A model generated the notes under the pieces. It saw only the letters and a program-made list of their open reading frames with translations. It searched no databases and was not told where the DNA came from. Source: Hyphomicrobiales bacterium (GTDB taxonomy: Bacteria; Pseudomonadota; Alphaproteobacteria; Rhizobiales; Beijerinckiaceae). Taken from it: a stretch of DNA of 61,642 bases. The stretch spans positions 1 to 61,642 of the forward strand of contig JAQGJX010000083.1 in assembly GCA_028290405.1 (NCBI GenBank). The letters are read 5' to 3'. Of the stretch, positions 16,783 to 25,366 are shown piece by piece. Every line of letters begins with the position of its first letter. Position 1 is the first letter of the stretch. Position numbers and translations under genes: made by a program.

Positions 16783-17919
16783 TCAAACGGCGCTGGCGGC
16801 CAGGGCCTCTCCCGATCTTGCCACTGGCAGGGATTCGTTGATCCGTCGGAAGGTCGCAAGCGCCTGCCCGCAAACCTGGTCCATGTTGTAATAGCGGTAG
16901 GTGGCGAGGCGGCCGACGAACCATACGTCCCGCGCGCGCGCGGCAAGCGCCTCATAGCCCCGGTAGAGCTCCGCGTTCTCCGGCTTTGGAACCGGATAAT
17001 AGGGGTCGCCCTCGTCGCTGGGATATTCATACGTGATGCTCGTGCGAGCGTGGGTCTGTCCCGTCAGGTGCTTGTATTCAGTGATGCGCGTGTAGGGCTC
17101 CGACATCGGATAGTTGATGACCGCCACCGGCTGCGATTGCTCGCACTCCAGCGTGCGATGTTCGAAGCGCAACGAGCGATACGGCAGACGCCCCAGGCGG
17201 AAATCGAAATACTCGTCGATGGGTCCAGTGTAGATGACGCGCCGCGCGTCGATCTCCTCGCGCACCTGCCTGTAATCGGCCTGGAGCATAACGTGGATGT
17301 TGGGATGCGCAAGCATCCGCTCGAACATGCGCGTATACCCAAGCGCCGGCATGCATTGGTATGTGTCGGTGAAATAGCGATCATCCTGGTTCGTGCGCGT
17401 GGGCACGCGGGCCGTAACGGATTTGTCGAGCTGGGAGGGATCAGCTCCCCATTGCTTGCGCGTGTATCCGCGAAAAAAAGTCTCGTAAAGGTCGCGCCCC
17501 ACCTGGCTGACAACCACGTCCTCGGATGTCCTGATCTCCCCCACGGGCTCTGCGCGTTCAGCGAAAAAGCGCTGCAGCTCCTCGCTGTTCATCGACAGTC
17601 CGTACAGCTTGTTGACGGTGTCAAGGTTGATGGGGATCGGCAGCAATTGCCCCTTCACGGACGCCAGCACCCGGTGTTCATAAGGGCGCCAGTCGGTGAA
17701 TTGCGAAAGGTAGTCGATGATCGCCTTGGCGTTCGTGTGGAAAATATGCGGGCCATACTGGTGGATCAGCAGGCCCGCCTCGTCGTACCGGTCGTAGGCG
17801 TTGCCGCCGATATGCGGACGCTTGTCGATGATGAGGACCTTCTCGCCTCGCTGCGACGCAAGCCGCTCCGCCAGAACGCTTCCCGCGAATCCGGCGCCGA
17901 CCACAAGCCAATCATACAC
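16783..17919 (-). CDS. glf: UDP-galactopyranose mutase
   Basis: FAD enzyme that converts UDP-galactopyranose to UDP-galactofuranose for surface glycans. It opens with a Rossmann fold (VVGAGFAGSVLAERL), then DKRPHIGGNAYD, the QYGPHIFHTN histidine loop, and FFRGYTRKQWG; YTGPIDEYFD and the C-terminal GRLATYRYYNMDQ segment are also family hallmarks. A GTG start at 17919 is chosen because GGAGG sits five bases upstream; a TTG at 17931 is the alternative. The product is then 378 residues, normal length. It overlaps the end of the glycosyltransferase gene by 8 bases, and that enzyme is the obvious candidate to use the product. Confidence 0.93.
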   Translation of the reverse strand: MYDWLVVGAGFAGSVLAERLASQRGEKVLIIDKRPHIGGNAYDRYDEAGLLIHQYGPHIFHTNAKAIIDYLSQFTDWRPYEHRVLASVKGQLLPIPINLDTVNKLYGLSMNSEELQRFFAERAEPVGEIRTSEDVVVSQVGRDLYETFFRGYTRKQWGADPSQLDKSVTARVPTRTNQDDRYFTDTYQCMPALGYTRMFERMLAHPNIHVMLQADYRQVREEIDARRVIYTGPIDEYFDFRLGRLPYRSLRFEHRTLECEQSQPVAVINYPMSEPYTRITEYKHLTGQTHARTSITYEYPSDEGDPYYPVPKPENAELYRGYEALAARARDVWFVGRLATYRYYNMDQVCGQALATFRRINESLPVARSGEALAASAV

Positions 17920-19099
17920 GGGCGCCTCCAAGCTCCCGGCTGAGCGCGGCGGCAGGCCGCGAGGCCTCCTCGCGCAGCCCGTCCATGAGGTCCAGCATGC
18001 GCGCCCACGTCTCGTCCCAGGAATTGCCGTTCAGCATCTTGTCGACGGCGGCCAGCCATGGCTCCTTGGGCATATCCATGAGGCGCTGCGCGCACGCCAC
18101 GGCGCTCTGCGGGTCCTTGGCGATGTCGACGATCTTCGCGTCCCCATAGGGCCGGATCACGTCGCGAATGGGCGTGGAGACGACAGGACAACCGGCCGCC
18201 AGGAACTCGGGCGTCTTCGTGGGGCTGATGAAACGGGTGGATTCATTCAGCGCGAAGGGCATAAGGCCCACGTTCCACGAGGCGATGTATTCGGGAAGGT
18301 CGTCATAGCTGCGGCCGCCGATCCAGTGAATGTTGTGCCTGCGCGGCAGGCTCGCGGAGTCGATCTTCACCACGGGGCCCAGCATCACATAGTTCCAGTG
18401 CGGCGTCGCGTCCGCCATGGCGGCGACGAAGTCGAGGTCCATGCGCTCGTCGATCACGCCGAAGAATCCGAGCTTGGGCCCGTTGATGCCCTGCATGTCC
18501 TCCGGGGCGGGAGCTCCCTGTCGCACGCGGCCAAAATGGTGCGCATCGATGCTGCTTGGGAACGCGTGGACGCTCTTGTGGTAGGACTTCTTGGCTTCGT
18601 AGAGGCTGAAGCCTCCGGTGAAGACGAGGTCCGCCTGCTTGAAAAGCCGCTGCTCGCAAAAGCGCAACTCCTGCGACGCGCCTTTGAACGCCGTGAGCTC
18701 GTCCATGCAGTCATAGACGCAGGCGTCCGGCGTCAGATGCGCGCTGAAGGGGAGCGCGGCCGGCGTGTAGTACCATGTTGTGAGCGAGCGGCTGCGCTGG
18801 CGTTGGATATAGCGGTCAAGCAGCGAGCGTTGCGCCGCCAGCGCTTCGTCCGCGTCGAGGTCCAGCGGCAGGATGGGCGTCGCCACGTTCACGCCCTCGC
18901 GCGACACGTACGTGCGCAGGAACGGCCGCGAACACGCCTCCCGCAGGGGCTCTTCGAAAAACGCGACTTTAAAACGTCGCGTCGCGCGCGACAGCAGATG
19001 CTGCGGCCGCTGGAAAACGAAATTCCATCTCAGATGTGAAAAGCAGACAAGAAGTTCACGGGCGCCTTCAGCGCCGTTCAGGTAAGCCGTCGCGGTCAT
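17912..19099 (-). CDS. Glycosyltransferase family 1-like protein, probable galactofuranose/galactose transferase
   Basis: A 395-residue GT-B-type enzyme. The N-terminus has FSHLRWNFVFQRPQHLLSR, a segment common in GTs encoded beside glf. The middle has VYDCMDELTAFKG, and the second Rossmann half has LGFFGVIDERMD and the donor-site region SPTKTPEFLAAGCPVVSTP. ATG 19099 is preferred to an upstream ATG at 19231 because the extra 44 residues do not resemble the family and lie in the divergent promoter region. First gene of the operon glycosyltransferase-glf-GH1/RmlD-GH2-AKR. Donor and acceptor are inferred from glf only. Confidence 0.85.
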   Translation of the reverse strand: MTATAYLNGAEGARELLVCFSHLRWNFVFQRPQHLLSRATRRFKVAFFEEPLREACSRPFLRTYVSREGVNVATPILPLDLDADEALAAQRSLLDRYIQRQRSRSLTTWYYTPAALPFSAHLTPDACVYDCMDELTAFKGASQELRFCEQRLFKQADLVFTGGFSLYEAKKSYHKSVHAFPSSIDAHHFGRVRQGAPAPEDMQGINGPKLGFFGVIDERMDLDFVAAMADATPHWNYVMLGPVVKIDSASLPRRHNIHWIGGRSYDDLPEYIASWNVGLMPFALNESTRFISPTKTPEFLAAGCPVVSTPIRDVIRPYGDAKIVDIAKDPQSAVACAQRLMDMPKEPWLAAVDKMLNGNSWDETWARMLDLMDGLREEASRPAAALSRELGGARV

Positions 19100-19141
19100 G
19101 GATGTCTCCGCCGAAAGGCGGTCAGGGAGAAGCCTTTCGCA

Positions 19142-19175
19142 GCAGGAACGCTGCCACGACTTGAAGGGTTCCTGC
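19142..19175. promoter_or_regulatory. Inverted repeat between divergent glycan and galM genes
   Basis: GCAGGAAC (19142-19149) is repeated inverted as GTTCCTGC (19168-19175) in the 91-base gap between the two divergent genes. A GAAA-loop stem (CCGCC/GGCGG, 19108-19121) lies beside it. It could be an operator controlling both directions, or a leader stem for galM, whose GAGG ribosome site begins at 19181. Confidence 0.35.
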
Positions 19176-19190
19176 CCCAGGAGGCGTATC

Positions 19191-20246
19191 ATGGCGATGA
19201 AAAGCGAGATGTTCGGTATGACTCCGTACACAACGCCAGCGACGCTTTATCGGCTCCGCAACGCCGCCGGATATGAGATCCACCTGAGCGATCTGGGCGC
19301 GTGCATCGTGTCGCTTTGCGTGCCGGATCCGAGCGGGAGGTTTGACAACGTTGTGCTTGGCTACGCCGAGGCTGCTCCCTACGCATGCGGACGCGATTAT
19401 CTGGGGGCCTGCGTGGGCCGCGTCGCCAACCGCATCGCCGGCGCTTCCTTCAGCCTGGATGGCGTCGAGTACGCGCTTGACGCCAACGAAGGGCCCAACA
19501 GCCTGCATGGCGGCGCGGAGGGGTTCCACCGCAGGCTGTGGCGGCCGTCCCCGCCTGTCGAAGCGGCGCATCTTGTCGCGATGACGTTCGCGCTGCACAG
19601 CCCGGCTGGCGACATGGGATATCCAGGCGCACTGGACGTCGAGGTGACGTACACGCTGGACGCCCAAGGGGTCCTGACAATCGCCTACGAGGCCCGGTGT
19701 GACGCGCCGACGCTCGTCAACCTGACGAACCATTCCTACTTCAACCTTGCGGGCGAAGGCTTCGGCGACATCCTCGGCCATGAGCTTGAGATCGACGCGG
19801 AGGCGTTTCTGCCAGTGGACGACGCTCTGATTCCGACGGGGGAGCTTCGCAGCGTCAGAGGCGGCGCTTTTGATTTCCTCGCGCCACGCCGGCTTGGCGA
19901 TTCGCTTGGTCGAGCGGACGCGCAACTCACGCTCGCGCGCGGACTGGACCACAATTTCTGCCTTCGAGGCGAGCGCGCGGGCCTGCGCACTGCGGCGTGC
20001 CTGCGCCATCCGGCGAGCGGCCGGCGGCTTGAGGTGCGAACGACTGAGCCTGGGCTGCAGGTCTATTCGGGAAACGTCCTTGACGGGACAGGCGGCCGCG
20101 GCGCTGCGAAGCATCGGCGCCACGCGGGTCTTTGTCTTGAGGCGCAGCATTATCCGGACGCGCCCCATCACACGCATTTCCCCTCGATCGTGCTGCGGCC
20201 GGGCCGCACATGGCGCTCCTGCACCCAATACGCTTTCTCGGCGTAA
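19191..20246 (+). CDS. galM: Aldose 1-epimerase (galactose mutarotase)
   Basis: Interconverts alpha- and beta-D-galactose so that GalK can use the sugar. The 351-residue product has RVANRIAGASFSLDG, NEGPNSLHGG (catalytic His region), NLTNHSYFNLAG (second catalytic His), LDHNF and QVYSGN with the closing catalytic-Glu segment LCLEAQHYPDAPHH (Glu in LEAQ). The ATG at 19191 has a GAGG site six bases upstream; another ATG two codons on is possible. It is convergent with galK (7-base gap) and divergent from the glf operon, which together form a galactose neighbourhood. Confidence 0.93.
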   Translation: MAMKSEMFGMTPYTTPATLYRLRNAAGYEIHLSDLGACIVSLCVPDPSGRFDNVVLGYAEAAPYACGRDYLGACVGRVANRIAGASFSLDGVEYALDANEGPNSLHGGAEGFHRRLWRPSPPVEAAHLVAMTFALHSPAGDMGYPGALDVEVTYTLDAQGVLTIAYEARCDAPTLVNLTNHSYFNLAGEGFGDILGHELEIDAEAFLPVDDALIPTGELRSVRGGAFDFLAPRRLGDSLGRADAQLTLARGLDHNFCLRGERAGLRTAACLRHPASGRRLEVRTTEPGLQVYSGNVLDGTGGRGAAKHRRHAGLCLEAQHYPDAPHHTHFPSIVLRPGRTWRSCTQYAFSA

Positions 20247-20253
20247 GGCTGCT

Positions 20254-21315
20254 TCAGCGCGCCTGCGCCTCTGGCACGAGCACCCTTGCGCCGCTCAGCC
20301 CAAGCGCGGCTACATAGGCGGTGAGCTCCCGCGCTGCGCCCTCCTGCGTCAGCGCCACGCAGGCTCCGCCAAAACCAGCCCCGGTCAGCCGTGCGCCATG
20401 AACGAGGGGGTGGCGTTGCAGCGCGTCCACCAGCGTGTCGAGCGCGGGCGCCGAGACCGCGTAATCATCGCGCAAGCTCGCGTGGGATGCGTTCATCAGC
20501 TGTCCAAATTCAGGCGCTGAAGCCTTGAGGGCGCTCAGCACGCGTGCGTTCTCGCTCACCACATGGCGCGCGCGCTCACGCCACGGGCTCTCAAGCTTTT
20601 CAACGGCCGCGATGTCGTCGACGTCGCGCAAGCTTGGGGCGCCCAGCATTGCGGCCGCGGCCTGGCACTCGCGCCTGCGTTCGTTATACGCGCTGGCGCT
20701 CAACTGACGCTCGACGCCGCTGTGCGTCACGAGGATGTCGCACCCCTGCGGCAGCGGGGTGTGGCGGAACGCCAGCGTGCGCGTGTCGATGAAGAGCATC
20801 TGGCGCGGTCCCGCGAGGCTGGCCGCCATCTGGTCCATGACGCCGCACTGCACGCCCGCGTGCATGATCTCGGCGCGCTGCGCCAGCAGGGCGATTTCCA
20901 CCGGCTCAAGTCCAAGGCCGAACATCTCGTCGAGGACGCGCAGGACGGCGACTTCCAGCGCGGCGCTGCTGGACAGTCCCGCGCCCACAGGCACGTTTGA
21001 GCTGATGCGGAAGTTCAGAGGCGGCAGCGCGATCCCGCGCTCCGCCAGTACGTTCACGCATCCCCCGACGTAGCGCGCAAAGTCCGGCAGGTCCGCGCCG
21101 GCAAACGACTCCATGCGGCGAAGCGAGACGCTGTACGCCCTGTGCGGCATGGCTTTGGCGCGCGCCGCCTCCACGAACGTGCGTTGAGGGATCGCCATCG
21201 GCAGCACGAAGCCGTCGTTGTAATCGGTGTGGTCGCCCATCATGTTGACGCGGCCGGGCGCATCCGCTTCGCACTCCGGCGCGACGCCGAACAGGTCTTC
21301 GAACGCATCGCCCAT
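20254..21315 (-). CDS. galK: Galactokinase
   Basis: GHMP-family kinase phosphorylating alpha-D-galactose at C1. The 353-residue protein shows the signature APGRVNMMGDHTDYNDGFVLP near the N-terminus, the ATP-binding VPVGAGLSSSAALEVAVL, catalytic Asp in CGVMDQMAA, and the C-terminal GAGFGGACVAL. The ATG at 21315 overlaps the galT stop by one base (TGATG); the longer upstream frame lies inside galT. Cytoplasmic; second gene after galT. Confidence 0.95.
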   Translation of the reverse strand: MGDAFEDLFGVAPECEADAPGRVNMMGDHTDYNDGFVLPMAIPQRTFVEAARAKAMPHRAYSVSLRRMESFAGADLPDFARYVGGCVNVLAERGIALPPLNFRISSNVPVGAGLSSSAALEVAVLRVLDEMFGLGLEPVEIALLAQRAEIMHAGVQCGVMDQMAASLAGPRQMLFIDTRTLAFRHTPLPQGCDILVTHSGVERQLSASAYNERRRECQAAAAMLGAPSLRDVDDIAAVEKLESPWRERARHVVSENARVLSALKASAPEFGQLMNASHASLRDDYAVSAPALDTLVDALQRHPLVHGARLTGAGFGGACVALTQEGAARELTAYVAALGLSGARVLVPEAQAR

Positions 21316-22379
21316 CAGCGCGCCTCCCGAAGCAGTTTCGCTGCATCCTCGGGCGTGACGTCGCTGGCGAACACGCCTGCGCCCAGTTCCGTGCCGGCGA
21401 GATACTTCAGCTTGGCGGCTGTGCGGCGGATCGGCCAGATCTCCACGCGCAAGCCCCATTCGGGGCAATCGCCCCCGCACGGCGCCTGGTGGATCGTCAT
21501 CAGGTAAGGCATGGGCTGCGCGAACAACCCGTCAAGCCGCAGCAGCGCGTCCGACAATGCGCGCGCAAGCGAGAGCAGGGCGTTGTCGTCAAGGTCGCCA
21601 AGGCGGGCCGCGCGCCGCGTCGGCGCTATCCAGGTCTCATACGGAAAGCGTGCGAACGGCGGCGCGAACGACACCGCCCCGCCAAAATCGGCGATCATGC
21701 GGCGTCCCAGGCGCGCCTCGCTCTCGGTCAGGTCCTCCATGTAGCTGCGCCCATGCGCGGCCAGATGCGCGCGCTGCGCTTCCAGCGCGCGCGCCTGCTG
21801 CCCCGGAAGGAACGAATAGCCATAAATCTGCGCGTGCGGATGATGCAGCGTCACGCCCATTTCGACGCCGCGGTTTTCGAACGGCAGCACATAGGCGACG
21901 CCCGCTTGCGCCATGGCGCGCGTGCGGTCCGCCAGCGCCTGCAACACCAGCGCGACGTGATCGTCCGCAAGCTGCGCCAGGCCAAGCGCGCCGTCCTGCG
22001 CGAACACCACGACCTCGCATCGACCTAACGCTTCGGCCGTGCGCACGCCCTCCATGGAGGGCGCAGGCCCTGGGTGTGCGGCAAGGCTGGGAAAGCGGTT
22101 CTCGAACACAGCCACGTCGTAATCGCCCGCAGGCAATTCGGTCGGACGTTGAGGGTCGCGCGTGGGCGCCAGCGGGTCCGCCGCGGGCAGGAACGTGCGG
22201 TCTTGCCGGTGCGCCGCGTAGATCACCCATTCCTGCGCCAGCGGGTGCCAACGCATGTGGGTTGCGATTTCGACAGGCTCGAACGAGGGAACGTCCTGCG
22301 GCGCAAGCGGCCCCATGGGGGCTTTGCTGTACAGCCACAGGCCCCGTCCATCGCGCTTTGTGTAATCGCAGCGGTGCAT
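21315..22379 (-). CDS. galT: Galactose-1-phosphate uridylyltransferase
   Basis: Exchanges UMP between UDP-glucose and galactose-1-phosphate. 354 residues; the catalytic HPHAQIYGY (HxHxQ) triad motif is present in GVTLHHPHAQIYGY, with VFENRFPSL and the C-terminal MTIHQAPCGG. The ATG at 22379 is preceded by a good GGAGGG site. No galE is seen in the window, so UDP-galactose/UDP-glucose interconversion must come from elsewhere, as must UDP-galactose supply for Glf unless it comes from this reaction. Confidence 0.94.
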   Translation of the reverse strand: MHRCDYTKRDGRGLWLYSKAPMGPLAPQDVPSFEPVEIATHMRWHPLAQEWVIYAAHRQDRTFLPAADPLAPTRDPQRPTELPAGDYDVAVFENRFPSLAAHPGPAPSMEGVRTAEALGRCEVVVFAQDGALGLAQLADDHVALVLQALADRTRAMAQAGVAYVLPFENRGVEMGVTLHHPHAQIYGYSFLPGQQARALEAQRAHLAAHGRSYMEDLTESEARLGRRMIADFGGAVSFAPPFARFPYETWIAPTRRAARLGDLDDNALLSLARALSDALLRLDGLFAQPMPYLMTIHQAPCGGDCPEWGLRVEIWPIRRTAAKLKYLAGTELGAGVFASDVTPEDAAKLLREAR

Positions 22380-22438
22380 CCACGGCCCTCCGGGAGAAAG
22401 GTCAATGGACGCATCCGGCTCTTGTTCCTGAAGCGGAC

Positions 22439-23164
22439 CTAGGACGCGAGGCGTGCGCGCGTGCGTTCGTCGTTCTGGGCCACGCCGAACAGGCGCTCGT
22501 ATTCCACCTCCGGCGGGCCGTAACTGCCGGATGCGAGTTCAACAAGCGCGTCGCGATCCAGGATTCTGACGCGGCCGCGCTGGGTGCTGATGGCGCCCTG
22601 CGCCTGCAAGCGGTTCATTGCTTCCGTCACCCCGGCGCGCCGCACCGCGAGCATCCACGAGAAGAACTCGTGCACCAGAGGTATGTCTCCGTTGATCCGG
22701 TCGTCGACCATCAGGAGCCACCGTGCCAAGCGCTCCGTGACCGTAAAGCTGCCGTGAGACAGCGCCGTGTAGGATAATTGAATGAGCATGAAGCGCTGAT
22801 AGCGCAGCATCAGAGCGGCGAATGGCGGACTGGCGACGACCTGGCCTTCGAGCGCCGCAACCGGGATGCGATGGCCTTCGCCCTGCACCTGAACGATCGT
22901 CTCCAGCGGGGTGCGTCCTCCCGGCAACATGTCGGACATGCCTTCGCGTCCCACCATCCCGACTTCGATCGGCTCGAAGTTGCGGATCTTCGCGAGGGTT
23001 GAGAGCTGGCCGCTTTCGGGAAAGTAGACGTATTCGATCGCGGTGTTGGGACGAACGATGACGTCGCGCACCTTGAAGGCGCATGGTTCAAGCTCGGGCC
23101 GGAAAATCTCCATGTCCTGGGGGCTCATGAGGCGAAGCAAAGTGTTCTGAAACCGGGAATGCAT
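22439..23164 (-). CDS. Crp/Fnr family transcriptional regulator
   Basis: A 241-residue protein with an N-terminal cyclic-nucleotide-binding-like beta-roll (VRPNTAIEYVYFPESGQLSTL; VGREGMSDMLPGG) and a C-terminal winged helix (WMLAVRRAGVTEAMNRLQAQGAIS, read around residue 180). There are no clustered cysteines of the FNR type and the cAMP-phosphate loop RGE-x6-R-[ST] is not evident, so the ligand is unknown. Upstream of its start there is a short palindrome at 23240-23252 that may be an autoregulatory site. It sits 59 bases upstream of galT on the same strand, so co-transcription with galTK is possible. Confidence 0.9.
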   Translation of the reverse strand: MHSRFQNTLLRLMSPQDMEIFRPELEPCAFKVRDVIVRPNTAIEYVYFPESGQLSTLAKIRNFEPIEVGMVGREGMSDMLPGGRTPLETIVQVQGEGHRIPVAALEGQVVASPPFAALMLRYQRFMLIQLSYTALSHGSFTVTERLARWLLMVDDRINGDIPLVHEFFSWMLAVRRAGVTEAMNRLQAQGAISTQRGRVRILDRDALVELASGSYGPPEVEYERLFGVAQNDERTRARLAS

Positions 23165-23239
23165 GTCGCCCCTCGTGGCTGGGGCGGGAGGTCGGGCGCC
23201 TCTCGGTTGCTTGCGCCCTGAAGGTCGCTGGCAAGCAAT

Positions 23240-23252
23240 GTAACGAAGTTAC
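23240..23252. promoter_or_regulatory. Short palindrome upstream of the Crp/Fnr-type gene
   Basis: GTAAC-GAA-GTTAC is a perfect 5-bp inverted repeat with a 3-base centre, 76 bases before the regulator start, in AT-richer DNA (23236-23285) that is likely the promoter. Confidence 0.35.
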
Positions 23253-23314
23253 CACAGAACCTGCGAAAATAGTTATGTAATTTTCCCAGCGCGAGCTTCG
23301 GCGCCGCATTGATC

Positions 23315-23938
23315 TTAAAATCGCAGATTGGCGCCCGCGCGCAGCAGGTTCGTGCTAGTGCGCAAGGATGTCACGCTGGTGGGGGTGACATAAGTGTTCG
23401 CCCCAAAGTCATAGCGCAGCATTTCAATGCGCAGGCCGATGCGGCGCACGGGCGACCATTCCGCCCCCACGCCATAGCTTGCGCCCTTGATGGTGGCGCG
23501 CGCGATGCCGGTCCCATCGCGAAAGGCCGAAGTGGAATAGCCGAAACCCAGCGTGCCGTAGAGCATCAGGTCGGCGAACACGAAGCCGGCGCGGCCGCGC
23601 AGGGACGAGAGGAATTTCTGGCTGTAATCGGACGCCGCAAGCCGCCCTGAGCTGAGGCTGGTGGTGAACGTGTCGATCTCGGCGCCCCCCGTGAGACGGC
23701 CTGCCTGGAACGTGTAGCCCAGATGCGCGCCGCCCACGTAGCCGGACGTATGCGCCCCTCCCGCGGAACCCAGCGCCGCGCCGATGTCGGCGCCCGCGTG
23801 AAGGCCGGAGAAGTCGGACGCTTCGCGGCCGCTGTATTGGGGCAGGGCGGCTGGCGCTTCCAGATCGGCGGCGCGCAACGAGGCGGCCGAGCAGCAGAGC
23901 AGCGTGAAGGTGAGCGTGGGGGCGATGAAAGGGGACAT
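23315..23938 (-). CDS. Small outer-membrane beta-barrel protein
   Basis: A 207-residue protein with an N-terminal signal (LTFTLLCCSAASLRAADL), then alternating glycine/aromatic strands (GLHAGADIGAALG, YVGGAHLGYTFQAG, GRAGFVFADLMLYGTLGFGYS) and a last strand ending NLLRAGANLRF with a terminal Phe, as outer-membrane barrels require. It resembles the alphaproteobacterial porin-like/opacity family of eight-stranded barrels. The function is probably structural or adhesion-related; nothing in the neighbourhood narrows it. The 155 bases upstream include a very AT-rich tract at 24018-24056, a likely promoter region. Confidence 0.82.
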   Translation of the reverse strand: MSPFIAPTLTFTLLCCSAASLRAADLEAPAALPQYSGREASDFSGLHAGADIGAALGSAGGAHTSGYVGGAHLGYTFQAGRLTGGAEIDTFTTSLSSGRLAASDYSQKFLSSLRGRAGFVFADLMLYGTLGFGYSTSAFRDGTGIARATIKGASYGVGAEWSPVRRIGLRIEMLRYDFGANTYVTPTSVTSLRTSTNLLRAGANLRF

Positions 23939-24094
23939 GGCGGCGGCCTTGCAGCCGTCTTGAGCGACAGCGCTTCACCATAGCGCAGCTTTGGCCGCCG
24001 TCCCCCGGCTTCGGTCAAGATGATAAAATTTGTCCTAATTTATTGCTTAGTTGACGAAGCGGAAGGGCGCCGCAGGCCGCGGCGCCCGCGCTTG

Positions 24095-24889
24095 CTAGTC
24101 GAGCGTTTCCTTGAGGAAGCTCTGCATGGACGCCCACGCGCGCTTGGCGGAGCGCTCGTTGTAAGCCGAGCCCTTGGCGTTGTCGTTGCCGGCGGACGGC
24201 ATGGTGAAGGAATGCACCGTCTGGCTGTAAGCGACGAATTGCAGGTCCGTGCCAGCGGCTTTCATCTCGGCCTTGAAGGCTTCGACGTCCTTGAGCGGAA
24301 CTGCCGGATCGTCCGCGCCGTGCAACACGAGGACCTTCGCCTTGATGTTCCTGGCGTCCTCAGGCGTCGGGTTCGAGAGCGAGCCGTGCAGCGACACGAT
24401 CGCCTTCACGTCGGCGCCCTGGCGTCCGAGTTCAAGGACGCCTGCGCCGCCGAAGCAATAGCCGATCGCCGCAAGCTTCGAAGCGTCCACGTTGGCTTCT
24501 GCGACCAGGCGGTCGAGCCCGGCCTTTGCGCGTGCGCGCAGCAGCGGGCGGTCGCTCATGTACTTGCCCATTTCGACGCCGGATTCCTTGGGCGCCTTGG
24601 GGTTCACGCCCTTGCCGTAGACGTCAGCCACCATGGCGACGTAACCGAGCTTGGCGAGGTCGCGCGCGACGCCGCGCTCGTGGTCGCTGATGCCCGTCCA
24701 CTGCGAGAAGATGAGGACCCCGGGCCGCTTGCCGCTGGCGGAATCGTCCCACGCCATGAAGCCCTCAAGGGCCGTATCGCGTTCGGTGTAATCAAACGTA
24801 CGGGTGCGGACTTCCGCCTGCGCCGCAGCGCCGAACGTCAGCGTCGCCAGCACCGCGGCCCCCAGCGCCATCGCGATTTTGCGCGTCAT
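24095..24889 (-). CDS. Periplasmic dienelactone hydrolase family protein
   Basis: A 264-residue alpha/beta hydrolase with a clear signal peptide (MALGAAVLATLTFGAAAQA). The catalytic triad of the dienelactone hydrolase family is complete: C145 in IGYCFGGAG, Asp193/194 in GADDPAVP and H226 in TVHSFTMP. It probably hydrolyses small lactones or esters; substrate unknown. The ATG at 24889 has a GGGGGAA site upstream; an earlier in-frame ATG would place residues before the signal peptide. It stands alone, about 100 bases from the next gene. Confidence 0.88.
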   Translation of the reverse strand: MTRKIAMALGAAVLATLTFGAAAQAEVRTRTFDYTERDTALEGFMAWDDSASGKRPGVLIFSQWTGISDHERGVARDLAKLGYVAMVADVYGKGVNPKAPKESGVEMGKYMSDRPLLRARAKAGLDRLVAEANVDASKLAAIGYCFGGAGVLELGRQGADVKAIVSLHGSLSNPTPEDARNIKAKVLVLHGADDPAVPLKDVEAFKAEMKAAGTDLQFVAYSQTVHSFTMPSAGNDNAKGSAYNERSAKRAWASMQSFLKETLD

Positions 24890-24988
24890 TTGAATTCCCC
24901 CCTTGAATGGAGCGTGGAAACCGCCCCGCCGCATCTGAAGCGGCTGCAAGAGGACTATAGCGCAACGCCGGAGCTTGAGAAGCGTGCG

Positions 24989-25366
24989 CTACGCAGGGCG
25001 CTTGCGTCCGGCGAGGCGCGCCAGATGCGGCCGGATGGGGAGGAACAGGCGGTACGCGCCTTCCATCAGCGCAAGCGCGCCCGGCGCCCCGGCGAGGCGC
25101 GCCGCCCACCGCCAGCGCGGCAAGGCGCGCCACACGCTCACGAAGGCCGCAGCGCCCGACACCAGTTCGCCCGATGCGTCGCGCACATGGAAGCGCGCCA
25201 TGGCGTCGGTCCGGCTGAGGTCCGAGGCGATCCGGTCCTCGCAAGCAGAGTCGTCCAGAAAGCAGATCGCCTGCGCGCCGTCCTGCCGCTGATAATGCGC
25301 AATCTCCGCCCGGCAGAGCGGGCAGGAGCCGTCGTAATAGACCGTCGCGGCGGGCGCGTCCGTCAT
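24989..25366 (-). CDS. DUF393/DCC-family thiol-disulfide oxidoreductase-like protein
   Basis: A 125-residue protein starting VYYDGSCPLCRAEI, the DxxCxxC signature of the DUF393 (DCC) family with a thioredoxin-like CxxC. It continues with FLDDSAC and GAAAFVSVWRALPRW, typical of the family. Function of these proteins is not established. The start overlaps the stop of the FAD-enzyme gene (ATGA, 25363-25366), so the two are co-translated and may act together in a redox step. Confidence 0.82.
   Translation of the reverse strand: MTDAPAATVYYDGSCPLCRAEIAHYQRQDGAQAICFLDDSACEDRIASDLSRTDAMARFHVRDASGELVSGAAAFVSVWRALPRWRWAARLAGAPGALALMEGAYRLFLPIRPHLARLAGRKRPA

Noticed and set aside
17919-17931. TTG start for glf
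   Set aside because: GTG at 17919 has GGAGG at ideal spacing and begins right before the Rossmann fold; kept as alternative only.
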